Assembly: GCA_015060735.1 (NCBI GenBank)
Contig: SUXX01000003.1
Location: 1-64,000 of the forward strand
Source of the DNA: Bacteroides sp.
Lineage (GTDB): Bacteria > Bacteroidota > Bacteroidia > Bacteroidales > Bacteroidaceae
Direction: 5' to 3'
Length of the DNA stretch: 64,000 bases
The notes under the pieces were generated by a model. It worked only from the letters and a program-made list of their open reading frames with translations. It was not told the origin of the DNA and searched no databases. Positions 1 to 8,154 of the stretch are shown here, one piece after another. The translations under genes were made by a program, and so were the position numbers. The number at the start of each line of letters is the position of its first letter. The stretch's first letter is position 1.

Positions 1-129
1 AATCAATCAACTGATATATTCCGAATGGTTAGGGATATCGATGAAAATGCCTTTATCTCGCAAAGTAATGTAGTAGGGGTTTATGGTGAAGGATTCGATA
101 AGCTGAAGATTAAGAAGAAAAAAGCATAA
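1..129 (+). CDS. YitT family (DUF2179) membrane protein, C-terminal end only
   Basis: The open frame runs in from before the window and ends at TAA 127-129, leaving 42 residues. The text includes FRMVRDIDENAFISQSNVVG followed by VYGEGFDKLK. This matches the C-terminal cytosolic DUF2179 domain of YitT-type membrane proteins, in which a Val-x-Asp-x-x-Ala-Phe-Ile strand is followed by Asn-Val-x-G-V-Y-G-E-G-F. The transmembrane part lies outside the window. The function of the family is unsettled. A strong hairpin terminator follows two bases after the stop, so the gene ends its transcript here. The family assignment rests on the short tail only. Confidence 0.75.
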   Translation, partial: NQSTDIFRMVRDIDENAFISQSNVVGVYGEGFDKLKIKKKKA

Positions 130-130
130 A

Positions 131-165
131 AAAACAGGCTGTTTCTCAAAACAGCCTGTTTTTTT
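131..165. terminator. Bidirectional intrinsic terminator
   Basis: AAAACAGGCTGTT and its complement AACAGCCTGTTTT form a long stem around a short TCTC-type loop. A T-run follows on the plus strand and an A-run precedes it, so the hairpin can end both the YitT gene and the leftward GH43 gene. Confidence 0.85.
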
Positions 166-177
166 ATATCCTATCAA

Positions 178-1242
178 TTACTTAATAAATACAGGTTCTA
201 CGCCTTCGAAAGTAATCTTCACTGGCTTGATATAACCATTTTCATCGAATTCCATCTTGTCAATACATACCTGACGTTCACTAGCACCGGTATGACCCAA
301 TGGACGACGGTGATATACAATGTAATATTCATCCTTACCAGGAACCTGGATTACTGAATGGTGACCTGCACCGGTAGCCACTTCAGGATCTTGTTGGAGA
401 ATCTTTCCAATACGGTTGAAAGGACCCATTGGCGAATCGGCAATGGCATAAGCCACGCTATAGTGAGGACCACCCCAGCCACCTTCTGACCACATGAAGT
501 AATACTTGCCATTACGCTTCATCATGAAAGGACCTTCTACATACTTTTCAGGAGTTACTTCCTTATAATATTCACCATCTTCGAAGGGCTTCAAACTCAA
601 TAAATCATCATTCAATTTCACGACATTACAATGACGCCATCCACCATAATACATATAATATTGGCCATCATCATCACGGAACACGAATTGGTCGATTGGT
701 TGTGCCTTGTTTACAATCTTCGAAATCAATGGTTTTCCCAATGCATCTTTGAAAGGACCTTCCGGCTTATCGGCTACAGCTACACCAATACCGCCTACTT
801 GGTCTTCATTCTGAATGTCATTACCGCCAAAGAAAATGTAATACTTATCATTAGCGTGAATGATGGAAGGTGCCCACAAAGCATATTTCACCCATTTTAC
901 ATCGTCAATATGAAGTACTCTCGGATGCTTGGTCCAATTCACTAAATCCTTAGATGAAAAGGCATCCATGTGTGTCTGTAAGTTATAATCCGGATTAATG
1001 GCATCAGTCTTTCTTTCTACATCTGCTTTATAAGTCAATGTATCTTCGCCATAAAGCAAAGAAAGTGTCGGATAAATCCAATATTCATCACCAAACACAA
1101 TACCTTCCGGATCGGCATACCATCCCGGAAAAACCGGATTACCACTTGTCTTCTTCTCCTCAACTTGTTGTTGTTGTTTTTGAGTACAGGACATCAACAT
1201 ACAAAAACATCCTACCCACGTAAAAAATTGAATTGCTTTCAT
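178..1242 (-). CDS. Glycoside hydrolase family 43 lipoprotein (arabinosidase/xylosidase type)
   Basis: A 354-residue lipoprotein with a signal peptide ending in LMSC (lipid Cys19) and then a single five-bladed-propeller GH43 domain. The three expected acidic residues are visible: the base Asp44 in WYADPEG, the pKa-modulating Asp184 in IDQFVFRDDDG, and the acid Glu at about 236 in VEGPFMMKR. GH43 enzymes remove alpha-L-arabinofuranose or beta-D-xylose from plant polysaccharides; the exact substrate cannot be read from the sequence. No carbohydrate-binding module follows. Its start is 12 bp after the stop of the DMT transporter gene, so the two are probably co-transcribed leftward. No SusC/SusD genes lie nearby, so it is a solitary enzyme rather than part of a full utilisation locus. 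Confidence 0.88.
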   Translation of the reverse strand: MKAIQFFTWVGCFCMLMSCTQKQQQQVEEKKTSGNPVFPGWYADPEGIVFGDEYWIYPTLSLLYGEDTLTYKADVERKTDAINPDYNLQTHMDAFSSKDLVNWTKHPRVLHIDDVKWVKYALWAPSIIHANDKYYIFFGGNDIQNEDQVGGIGVAVADKPEGPFKDALGKPLISKIVNKAQPIDQFVFRDDDGQYYMYYGGWRHCNVVKLNDDLLSLKPFEDGEYYKEVTPEKYVEGPFMMKRNGKYYFMWSEGGWGGPHYSVAYAIADSPMGPFNRIGKILQQDPEVATGAGHHSVIQVPGKDEYYIVYHRRPLGHTGASERQVCIDKMEFDENGYIKPVKITFEGVEPVFIK

Positions 1243-1254
1243 AATTATTAAATG

Positions 1255-2130
1255 TTAATGTTTTTCTGCTAAATAAACACCTCCGATAATACAAAGAGCT
1301 CCAACCAAAGAAGTAACCGTAATGACTTCGGAAAGAATGATGGAAGAAAGCACCAATGTACTCATAGGTTGTACATAAATATAATTGGCGGTCTGTGATG
1401 GACCCAAAACTTTTACAGCAGCATTCCAAGCTATAAAACAAAGCATAGAAGCCACTATTCCTAAAAATAGTAAGTTAAAAACAACTGTTGGATGAAACAA
1501 CACAGTAGTTTTCACTTCCAACGGATCGAATAAAAAATAAAGAAGCAATGAAACTATACTATAAAAAAATACTTTTCGAGTAATGAAAGCAGTAGGATAC
1601 CTACCACCCAAAGGCTTGAGTACCAAACAATAAAAAGCCCACATCAATGAAGCTACAATACTCAGAAAATCACCCAATGGATTGATTTTCAGTAAAACAC
1701 TTCCACTGAAAACAACCAAAGCTACACCAATCAAGGCTATCAAGGAACCAAATATCATATTTTTCCGCAAAGGCTCCTTATAAATCCATCGGGCAAACAA
1801 AGCAGTAAAAATAGGTGTTGTACAAACCAACAAAGCCACATTTGAGGCTTGGGTTATTTCAAGAGCTGTATTTTCAGCGATAAAATAAAGTGTTCCTCCC
1901 GTTAATCCTGCTAATATCAACAGAAATTCATCTTTTAGATTATCTGCCCAAATCCGTTTATGTGAAATAAGAAGAATACCAATATAAGCCAAAAGGAATC
2001 GATAAAACATAATTCCAATCGGAGTCAATCCATGATGCAACAATACTTTGGTAGAAACAAAAGTAGTCCCCCAAATAATAACCGTAGCTGCCGTGATAAG
2101 ATGAAACAATAAAATACTATTCTTAAACAT
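1255..2130 (-). CDS. DMT superfamily transporter (EamA)
   Basis: A 291-residue integral membrane protein with about ten hydrophobic segments arranged as two EamA repeats (roughly residues 10-140 and 150-285). The first repeat has the typical IIWGTTFVSTKVLL segment and the second the matching MWAFYCLVLKPLGG segment. Family members export amino acids, nucleobases or other metabolites across the inner membrane; the substrate here is unknown. It is the first gene of a two-gene leftward unit with GH43. A TAnnTTTG box on the minus strand lies 26 bp upstream of the start. The bile-salt-hydrolase-like gene diverges from the same 109-bp spacer. Confidence 0.88.
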   Translation of the reverse strand: MFKNSILLFHLITAATVIIWGTTFVSTKVLLHHGLTPIGIMFYRFLLAYIGILLISHKRIWADNLKDEFLLILAGLTGGTLYFIAENTALEITQASNVALLVCTTPIFTALFARWIYKEPLRKNMIFGSLIALIGVALVVFSGSVLLKINPLGDFLSIVASLMWAFYCLVLKPLGGRYPTAFITRKVFFYSIVSLLLYFLFDPLEVKTTVLFHPTVVFNLLFLGIVASMLCFIAWNAAVKVLGPSQTANYIYVQPMSTLVLSSIILSEVITVTSLVGALCIIGGVYLAEKH

Positions 2131-2155
2131 TTTTTAGTTAAACATATTTTACATG

Positions 2156-2163
2156 CAAAAATA
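2156..2163 (-). promoter_or_regulatory. Putative -7 box for the DMT/GH43 unit
   Basis: Reads TATTTTTG on the minus strand, matching the Bacteroidota TAnnTTTG consensus, 26 bp before the DMT start codon. No clear -33 element was identified. Confidence 0.45.
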
Positions 2164-2239
2164 ATACTTTTCTTATATAAACCTATCAAACATAATTTTA
2201 TTTCTCATGTTATAACTTAAAATACTAATTATTGAAACA

Positions 2240-3319
2240 ATGAACAATAAATTATCCACATTCTTATTAACCATTATGGGATTAATAACACAAGTACCAA
2301 CCAGTGCCTGTACAGGTATTACATTGAAAAGTAAAGATGGAGCTACAATAGCTGCCCGAACCATCGAATGGGCAGAAAGTGTTATGAACAGTCTTTATGT
2401 AATTGTTCCCAGAAACCAAAAACTCCAATCAATGACTCCTTCAGGAATGGATGGAATCAAATTCACAGCCAAACATGGATATGTAGGTCTGTCAGTAGAA
2501 CAAAAGGAATTTATGGTAGAAGGAGTGAATGAAAAAGGCTTGTCAGCCGGATTATTCTATTTTCCAAATTATGGCAAATACCAACCATTCGAAGAAAAAC
2601 ATAAAGATAAAAGTTTGGCCGATTTCCAAGTAGTTTCTTATGTATTGTCTCAATGCAGTACAGTAGATGAAGTAAAAGAAGAATTGATGAAAGTACGTAT
2701 CATCAACATCGATCCACGTTCATCAACCGTTCATTGGCGTTTTACTGAACCTTCCGGAAGACAAATTGTATTGGAAATAGTTAACGAAACATTAAACTTT
2801 TATGAAAATCCGCTGGGAGTCTTAACCAACTCACCAGGCATTGAATGGCATTGGACAAACTTGAACAATTACATCAACTTAATGCCAGGTACATCACCCG
2901 AACATAATTTTGGCCCGATCGATTCAAAATCTTTTGGACACGGAAGCGGTTTACTCGGACTTCCGGGCGATTTTACTCCTCCATCCAGATTTGTTCGAGC
3001 CACTTTCTTTCAATTAACAGCTGCTCAACAACCAACAGCCGAAGAATCCATCATTCAAGCCTTCCATATCCTAAACAATTTCGACATTCCAACAGGAACC
3101 GAATTCACATGGGGAAAATCACCGGCCAATGTACCGAGTAGTACTCAATTTACAGTAGCTACAGATATTAAAAATCGCATGATTTATTATCGAACCATGT
3201 ATAACAGCAATATTCGATGCATCGATTTAAAGAACATTGATTTCGATAAAGTTCAATATCAATCCAAGCCTTTGGATTCAATCAAGAAACAACCTATTGA
3301 ATTTATTCAGATAAAATAA
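2240..3319 (+). CDS. Secreted choloylglycine hydrolase family protein (probable bile salt hydrolase)
   Basis: A 359-residue N-terminal-nucleophile amidase of the linear amide C-N hydrolase family. A 23-residue signal peptide ends at PTSA, and cleavage would expose Cys24 as the N-terminal nucleophile. Family landmarks keep exact spacing: Arg40, Asn197 in LTNSP and Arg250 in PPSRFVR correspond to Arg18, Asn175 and Arg228 of characterised bile salt hydrolases (offset 22). The position of Asp21 holds Glu43 (RTIEW). Such enzymes release glycine or taurine from conjugated bile acids; penicillin V acylase activity is the main alternative. It is monocistronic, with a 12-bp-stem terminator just after the stop. 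The substrate is inferred. Confidence 0.85.
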   Translation: MNNKLSTFLLTIMGLITQVPTSACTGITLKSKDGATIAARTIEWAESVMNSLYVIVPRNQKLQSMTPSGMDGIKFTAKHGYVGLSVEQKEFMVEGVNEKGLSAGLFYFPNYGKYQPFEEKHKDKSLADFQVVSYVLSQCSTVDEVKEELMKVRIINIDPRSSTVHWRFTEPSGRQIVLEIVNETLNFYENPLGVLTNSPGIEWHWTNLNNYINLMPGTSPEHNFGPIDSKSFGHGSGLLGLPGDFTPPSRFVRATFFQLTAAQQPTAEESIIQAFHILNNFDIPTGTEFTWGKSPANVPSSTQFTVATDIKNRMIYYRTMYNSNIRCIDLKNIDFDKVQYQSKPLDSIKKQPIEFIQIK

Positions 3320-3347
3320 ACTTGATTATTTATTCTTTCATTCAGAT

Positions 3348-3386
3348 ACATTCGTAATTTTTCCTACAATTACGAATGTTTTTTTT
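3348..3386 (+). terminator. Intrinsic terminator after the BSH-like gene
   Basis: A perfect 12-bp stem, ACATTCGTAATT (3348-3359) with AATTACGAATGT (3368-3379), has an 8-nt loop and is followed by a T-run. The T-run reaches into the -7 box of the next promoter. Confidence 0.85.
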
Positions 3387-3393
3387 ATATTTG
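3386..3393 (+). promoter_or_regulatory. -7 box for rdgB
   Basis: TATATTTG matches TAnnTTTG, 22 bp before the rdgB start. It begins at the last T of the upstream terminator. Confidence 0.6.
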
Positions 3394-3415
3394 TCAGAAC
3401 CAAATAATTCCTATT

Positions 3416-3997
3416 ATGATGAAAAGAAAATTAGTATTTGCAACAAACAATGCACATAAATTGGAAGAAATTTCTTCCATTTTAGGAGAAAAAATAGAAT
3501 TGTTAAGTTTGAAAGATATTGAATGTGAAGCAGACATTCCTGAAACAGCTGATACATTAGAAGGAAATGCGACACAAAAAGCAGAATATATTTACAAAAA
3601 TTATGGATTGGACTGTTTTGCCGATGATACCGGTTTGGAAGTAGAAGCCTTAAACGGTGCACCTGGAATTTATTCGGCACGCTATGCCGGAGACGGACAT
3701 GATTCAGAAGCAAACATGAAAAAACTCCTTGAAAACTTGCAAGGAAAAGAAAACAGAAAAGCACAATTCAGAACAGCTATTTGCTTGATTATGAATGGAG
3801 AAAAATATTTATTCGAAGGTATAGTAAAAGGAGAAATCATTCAAGAAAAACGAGGAGGAGCAGGATTTGGATACGACCCTATCTTTGTACCCGAAGAATA
3901 TAATTTGACCTTTGCCGAATTGGGAAATGACATTAAAAATACCATTAGCCACCGTGCTAAAGCCGTAGAAAAACTTTGCGATTTTTTAAACAAATAA
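3416..3997 (+). CDS. rdgB: Non-canonical purine NTP pyrophosphatase RdgB/HAM1
   Basis: A 193-residue Maf/HAM1-fold enzyme that hydrolyses ITP, dITP and XTP to monophosphates and keeps deaminated purines out of DNA and RNA. Visible family motifs are [12 protein letters not shown] at the N-terminus (substrate-binding loop), [16 protein letters not shown] with the metal-binding and catalytic acids, the ARYAG turn, GFGYDPIF, and the C-terminal SHRAKA base-recognition motif. Length and domain order are normal. Translation may begin at either of two adjacent ATG codons (3416 or 3419). The DUF5009 gene starts 16 bp after the stop and is probably in the same transcript. Confidence 0.95.
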   Translation: MMKRKLVFATNNAHKLEEISSILGEKIELLSLKDIECEADIPETADTLEGNATQKAEYIYKNYGLDCFADDTGLEVEALNGAPGIYSARYAGDGHDSEANMKKLLENLQGKENRKAQFRTAICLIMNGEKYLFEGIVKGEIIQEKRGGAGFGYDPIFVPEEYNLTFAELGNDIKNTISHRAKAVEKLCDFLNK

Positions 3998-4013
3998 TAT
4001 AACCCTGATTATT

Positions 4014-5150
4014 ATGAAAAATCAACTCCAACAACGATTGGAATCATTGGATGTACTTCGAGGATTCGACTTGTTCTGTCTCGTAGCATTAGGAAAAATT
4101 GTACATAAATTGGCAGATGCTACTCAAGCTCCTGTTTTCGATTCCATTCTTCCTTGTTTCAACCATGTTCATTGGGAAGGATTTTCCAGTTGGGATTTGG
4201 TTATGCCTCTTTTCATGTTCATGTCGGGTATCACCATTCCCTTTGCTCTTTCCCGATACAAAACAGAAAAGAATAAACAGTCAGTGTATAAACGAATCAT
4301 TAAACGAGTTGTGCTATTATGGATATTCGGAATGATGTGTCAAGGAAACTTGCTTTCTTTAGATCCAAATCATCTCTATCTTTATTCCAATACTTTACAA
4401 GCTATTGCCATGGGATATTTGATTTCTGCCTTGTTCTTTTTACATACTAGCATTCGCACACAAATCATCAGTGCCATAATTTTGCTACTTACTTATTGGA
4501 TAGCTATGGAGTTTATTACTATCGGAAATTACGGTGGAGGAAATTATACACCAGACGGGAACCTGGCCGAATGGATAGATAGGGAAGTATTGGGCAGATT
4601 CCGGGATGGAGCAAGCCTGATGAATGGAGAAACAATATTTTCAGAAGGATACCGATATACATGGATACTCAGCAGTTTGACATTTGGTGTAACCGCCATG
4701 ACTGGTACATTTGCCGGATATATTCTAAAACATAAAGAAATCATGCCCAAGCGTAAAATGATGTTATTAACTACAATAGGATTGGGAATGGTCGTTTTGG
4801 GATGGACGTGGGGTATCCAACATCCGGTCATTAAAAAAATATGGACCGGCTCAATGACTTTGGTAAGCAGTGGTTATTGTTTCTTATTAATGGCCTTGTT
4901 CTATTATGTCATCGACTATAAAGGTTATCGGAAATATACCGGCTGGCTGAAAGTATATGGCATGAATTCCATTGTAGCCTATATGCTTACCCAATGCATT
5001 AACTTCAGTAGCATCAGCCAATCTGTTTTCCGTGGATTGGAACAATACATCGGTAACTATTATCCTTTATTAATCACACTAAGCAATATTGCCATCATTT
5101 ATGCTATCCTCTATTGGATGTATAAAAAACAAATTTTCCTCAGAGTGTAA
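4014..5150 (+). CDS. DUF5009 / HGSNAT-like membrane acyltransferase (copy 1)
   Basis: A 378-residue membrane protein with about ten hydrophobic segments. It opens with RLESLDVLRGFD, the signature of DUF5009 proteins related to heparan-alpha-glucosaminide N-acetyltransferase. A conserved His-x-x-Trp-x-Gly followed by Asp-Leu-Val-x-Pro-Leu-Phe-x-Phe (HVHWEGFSSWDLVMPLFMF) corresponds to the active-site loop of HGSNAT. By analogy it could move acetyl groups across the inner membrane onto a sugar or cell-envelope glycan, but substrate and direction are not shown. A second copy lies at 53033-54136. It follows rdgB closely; the link looks transcriptional rather than functional. Confidence 0.85.
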   Translation: MKNQLQQRLESLDVLRGFDLFCLVALGKIVHKLADATQAPVFDSILPCFNHVHWEGFSSWDLVMPLFMFMSGITIPFALSRYKTEKNKQSVYKRIIKRVVLLWIFGMMCQGNLLSLDPNHLYLYSNTLQAIAMGYLISALFFLHTSIRTQIISAIILLLTYWIAMEFITIGNYGGGNYTPDGNLAEWIDREVLGRFRDGASLMNGETIFSEGYRYTWILSSLTFGVTAMTGTFAGYILKHKEIMPKRKMMLLTTIGLGMVVLGWTWGIQHPVIKKIWTGSMTLVSSGYCFLLMALFYYVIDYKGYRKYTGWLKVYGMNSIVAYMLTQCINFSSISQSVFRGLEQYIGNYYPLLITLSNIAIIYAILYWMYKKQIFLRV

Positions 5151-5167
5151 TATTCCATAAAACATAT

Positions 5168-5194
5168 AAAAAACTTCTGTGTTAGAAACAGAAG
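5168..5194 (-). terminator. Intrinsic terminator for the TauE-type gene
   Basis: Read on the minus strand, CTTCTGT and ACAGAAG form a 7-bp stem followed by six T residues. It lies beyond the tandem repeat array that follows the TauE gene. Confidence 0.5.
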
Positions 5195-5202
5195 AAAAAG
5201 TT

Positions 5203-5286
5203 AATCATAACTTATGATTCTATAATCATAAGTTGTAATTACAGAATTATAAGTTGTGATTCGCCAATCATAAGTTATGATTAACG
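5203..5286. repeat. Four 21-bp tandem repeats with palindromic cores
   Basis: Four units start at 5203, 5224, 5245 and 5266, exactly 21 bp apart. Each has a 17-bp core close to AATCATAAGTTATGATT, itself an imperfect palindrome, and a 4-bp variable tail. Units 1 and 4 are nearly perfect palindromes; units 2 and 3 carry one or two changes. The array sits between two convergent genes. Confidence 0.85.
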
Positions 5287-5329
5287 AATGAATATTGAAA
5301 AGTCAAACTTTTCAACTTGATAAAAAGAA

Positions 5330-6052
5330 TTAAATGATTGCTACCATACCACTTATAATCATCATAGCATAAACAATGAGTTTCAAGGTATGGTTACTGA
5401 TAATTTCGAAACATTGTGCACCTAATGAAGAACCAATAATGGCTCCCCCTATCCCTGCTATCCACCAAAGTAACAAATCATCCGAATAGAAACCGGCCTT
5501 GAGACGGAAAATAGTATAAAATACATTGAATACTACAGAAAATGCTTGCAAGGTAGTGACGTATTCACGTTTATCTTCCAAAGTACTAATGCAATAAAGC
5601 ACTAAAGGAGGACCCGGCATAGCAAACATTCCTCCCATCACACCACTAATGCTTCCGATAGCAACTTGTGCAGGCTTCGACTTGAACATTCTTCCCATCC
5701 GTCCTTCACCAAATAAAAAATATAAAGCTATAAGAATAAGTACCACTCCCAAACATTGTTTCAGAGTATCATTACTCATACTACGCATATACTCAGTAGC
5801 CAAAAAAGAAAACAACACATTAAAGAAAGTAACAACCCCCATCAATCTCCAACGGATGTATTTCCAGTTCTTTACGGTAATCATGAATGCCGTACTTCCC
5901 GCCAACAATCCCGAAAGCATCACCGACTCACCATAAGAAGGAAGAAAAAAAGGGAAGAACATCATCACAAAAATACCGAAACCAAAACCACTTACTCGCT
6001 GAATAAAACTGGCTATAACAGTGAGGAGAAAAATGAATGTACAAATAATCAT
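5330..6052 (-). CDS. TauE/SafE family membrane transporter
   Basis: A 240-residue inner-membrane protein with seven or eight hydrophobic helices, in the TauE/SafE (formerly DUF81) family of anion exporters. The N-terminal half contains the family-like IQRVSGFGFGIFVMMFFPF segment, and the second half repeats the pattern at IGSISGVMGGMFAMPGPPLV, reflecting the inverted repeat of these transporters. Known members move sulfite, sulfoacetate or related organosulfur anions; the substrate here is unknown. It lies downstream of nadA on the same strand, with a 78-bp palindromic element between them that probably limits read-through. Confidence 0.85.
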   Translation of the reverse strand: MIICTFIFLLTVIASFIQRVSGFGFGIFVMMFFPFFLPSYGESVMLSGLLAGSTAFMITVKNWKYIRWRLMGVVTFFNVLFSFLATEYMRSMSNDTLKQCLGVVLILIALYFLFGEGRMGRMFKSKPAQVAIGSISGVMGGMFAMPGPPLVLYCISTLEDKREYVTTLQAFSVVFNVFYTIFRLKAGFYSDDLLLWWIAGIGGAIIGSSLGAQCFEIISNHTLKLIVYAMMIISGMVAII

Positions 6053-6077
6053 AACCTTTTTAGACCTATATTATAAA

Positions 6078-6155
6078 TGTCATTCTGAGCAAAACGAAGA
6101 ATCTGAGTACATTCAAGTTTATGTATTCAGATTCTTCGCTTTGTTCAAAATGACA
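6078..6155. repeat. Large imperfect palindrome (TGTCATTCTGA family)
   Basis: TGTCATTCTGAGC at the left end and GTTCAAAATGACA at the right end, together with GAAGAATCTGAGTACAT and ATGTATTCAGATTCTTC, fold into a long hairpin. The element lies between nadA and the TauE gene and may act as a terminator or processing stem. Related GTCATTCTGA palindromes occur at 12095 and, more distantly, 40739. Confidence 0.75.
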
Positions 6156-6173
6156 CAATTATATTTTTATCAA

Positions 6174-7166
6174 TTACAATCCCAGCTTTTCCGAGATTTC
6201 CAGCATTCGCTGAATAGGCTTCACAGCTTCCTTGGCTATTTCAGGATCAACGTTCACTTCCGGCCATTCATACTTCAACGTGTTATAAAGTTTTTCAAGT
6301 GTATTCAAACGCATGAAGTTACATTCATTGCATGAACAAGTACCATCTTCGGGTGGAACAGGAATGAAGTTCTTTTCCGGACATTGTTTACGCATCTCAT
6401 GAAGGATACCACTTTCAGTAGCTACGATGAAATCCTTCTTTGGACTATTTACTGCATGTTTCAACAAACCGGCAGTAGAAGCGACCTTATCAGCCAATTT
6501 AGCCACCGCACCCTTGCATTCGGGATGTACTAACACATCTGCATCCGGATATTGCTTTTTCAACTCCACAATCTTTTCCACAGAGAATTGTTCGTGTACA
6601 TGACAAGCACCATTCCAAAGCAACATTTCACGACCGGTGATGGAGTTGATGTAATTACCTAGATTTCTGTCCGGACCAAAGATAATTTTTTCGTCCTGCG
6701 GAAAACTATCCACTATCTGCTTGGCATTGGTAGATGTCACTACTACATCGGTTACTGCCTTAACAGCTGCCGTAGTATTGACATACGAAATAACCGTATG
6801 ATCGGGATGTTCCTTCACGAACTTGGCAAATTCATCGGCCGGACAACTGTCTGCCAACGAACATCCGGCATTAAAGTCAGGTACCAGTACCTTTTTGTTT
6901 GGACAAAGTACCTTGGCCGTTTCACCCATAAAGTGAACTCCGCACATCACAATGATATCTGCATCCGTTTTGGCTGCCCATTGTGACAAAGCAAGACTAT
7001 CGCCTACAAAGTCGGCTATATCTTGAATTTCACCCGACTGGTAGTAATGGCCAAGAATAACGGCATTCTTTTCCTTACGCAGTCTGTCTATCTCAGCTTT
7101 TAAATCGAGGCCTTTGTCTACCGATTCGGTAACATACCCCTTTTTCAACCATTCCTCTTTATTCAT
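6174..7166 (-). CDS. nadA: Quinolinate synthase NadA
   Basis: A 330-residue [4Fe-4S] enzyme that condenses iminoaspartate with dihydroxyacetone phosphate to give quinolinate in de novo NAD synthesis. Typical sequence blocks are AVILGHYYQSGEIQDIADFV at the N-terminus, MCGVHFMGETAKVLCPNK, the first cluster-ligand region FNAGCSLADSCP, the central NGACHVHEQF with its conserved Cys, HPECKG, and the C-terminal CSCNECNFMR ligand region. Length is normal for the family. Its partner nadB, which makes iminoaspartate, is 47 kb away at 54204, so the pathway genes are not clustered. It is probably transcribed from the AT-rich spacer to its right. Confidence 0.96.
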   Translation of the reverse strand: MNKEEWLKKGYVTESVDKGLDLKAEIDRLRKEKNAVILGHYYQSGEIQDIADFVGDSLALSQWAAKTDADIIVMCGVHFMGETAKVLCPNKKVLVPDFNAGCSLADSCPADEFAKFVKEHPDHTVISYVNTTAAVKAVTDVVVTSTNAKQIVDSFPQDEKIIFGPDRNLGNYINSITGREMLLWNGACHVHEQFSVEKIVELKKQYPDADVLVHPECKGAVAKLADKVASTAGLLKHAVNSPKKDFIVATESGILHEMRKQCPEKNFIPVPPEDGTCSCNECNFMRLNTLEKLYNTLKYEWPEVNVDPEIAKEAVKPIQRMLEISEKLGL

Positions 7167-7583
7167 TATTAATATATTTTTCTTCTTTTCTCAAAAAAGA
7201 GATTTATGCTAATGATAATTGTCGGTTAATAGTGTTTATAAAAAGTATCTTGTTTTTTTGTCCAATAAGTTATTTATCTAAGAATTGTAGATATGAGTAA
7301 ATAACTAACAGGCTTATCTATTGATACTACTCGTTTTACATACTTTATTAACCAACTGTTGATAATATGCAAAGTTAAAAACTTTATGGTTATGAACATC
7401 AAAATTTAGGGTGAAAAAGTGTTGATATTGGTTGTTTAAGTTTTAGCTTATTATTTTGGAAAGTTTATTTCTTTATTGCTATATACAGGCTTTTGAATTA
7501 TGCAAATTTATTTTTCAGAAAATATGATGAAAGTTTTTACGGGTTTTTCAACAGTTATCAACAGGGTTATGAGAATTAGTTAG
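7167..7583. other. AT-rich divergent spacer between nadA and trmH
   Basis: About 450 bp without a credible gene. It holds candidate minus-strand -7 boxes TAACTTTG (7370-7377) and TAAATTTG (7503-7510) that could serve nadA with a long leader. An inverted repeat AGTTATTTA/TAAATAACT (7268-7306) lies within that leader. TTATCAACA occurs in opposite orientations at 7357-7365 and 7555-7563. No known riboswitch was recognised. Confidence 0.4.
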
Positions 7584-7591
7584 TATCTTTG
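7584..7591 (+). promoter_or_regulatory. -7 box for the TrmH-type gene
   Basis: TATCTTTG matches TAnnTTTG exactly, 29 bp before the ATG at 7621. Confidence 0.7.
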
Positions 7592-7620
7592 GGCATTGAA
7601 TAACAAAGATAAGAAAAATA

Positions 7621-8154
7621 ATGAGAAAACTCAAGATAACGGAGCTAAATAGGTTGACTGTGGATGAATTCAAGCAAGCAGAAAAGTTGCCATTGGTAGT
7701 TGTACTTGATGAAGTCCGTAGTTTGCATAATATAGGTTCTGTGTTTCGTACTTCAGATGCTTTTTTGGTGAATTGTATTTATTTATGTGGGATTACGGCT
7801 ACTCCTCCACATCCCGAAATGCATAAAACAGCTTTAGGAGCTGAAGATACGGTAGACTGGATATATAAAAAACATACATTGGAGGCTGTAGAAGAACTTC
7901 ATAATAAGGGATATACTGTCTTGGCTATTGAACAGGTGGAAGGAAGTACCTTATTGAATGACTTGTCATTGGAATCTGGAAAGAAATATGCCATTGTAAT
8001 GGGAAACGAAGTGAAGGGAGTGCAACAAGAGGTGGTGAATGCTTGTGATGGATGTATTGAAATTCCTCAATACGGTACCAAACATTCCTTGAATGTATCA
8101 GTAACAACCGGTATCGTTCTTTGGGAATTTGCTAAAAAGTTATTGGCATTTTAA
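7621..8154 (+). CDS. TrmH/SpoU family RNA 2'-O-methyltransferase
   Basis: A 177-residue SPOUT-class methyltransferase. All three motifs are present: motif 1 around LHNIGSVFRTSDAF, motif 2 at IVMGNEVKGV, and motif 3 at IPQYGTKHSLNVSVTTGI, which forms the knotted S-adenosylmethionine site. The protein is short, with only the catalytic SpoU domain and about 20 residues before it, and lacks the extra N-terminal substrate-binding domain of RlmB. The modified nucleotide is probably a ribose in tRNA or rRNA, but which one cannot be told. Its stop codon overlaps the 3' end of the convergent DUF4294 gene by 4 bp. Confidence 0.9.
   Translation: MRKLKITELNRLTVDEFKQAEKLPLVVVLDEVRSLHNIGSVFRTSDAFLVNCIYLCGITATPPHPEMHKTALGAEDTVDWIYKKHTLEAVEELHNKGYTVLAIEQVEGSTLLNDLSLESGKKYAIVMGNEVKGVQQEVVNACDGCIEIPQYGTKHSLNVSVTTGIVLWEFAKKLLAF

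Noticed and set aside
5203..5286. CRISPR array
   Set aside because: The repeated units are 21 bp with only 4-bp variable tails; there are no spacer-length unique sequences and no cas genes.
7167..7583. Replication origin with DnaA boxes
   Set aside because: Two TTATCAACA sites differ from the DnaA consensus, are far apart and inverted; no dnaA or other origin genes are adjacent.
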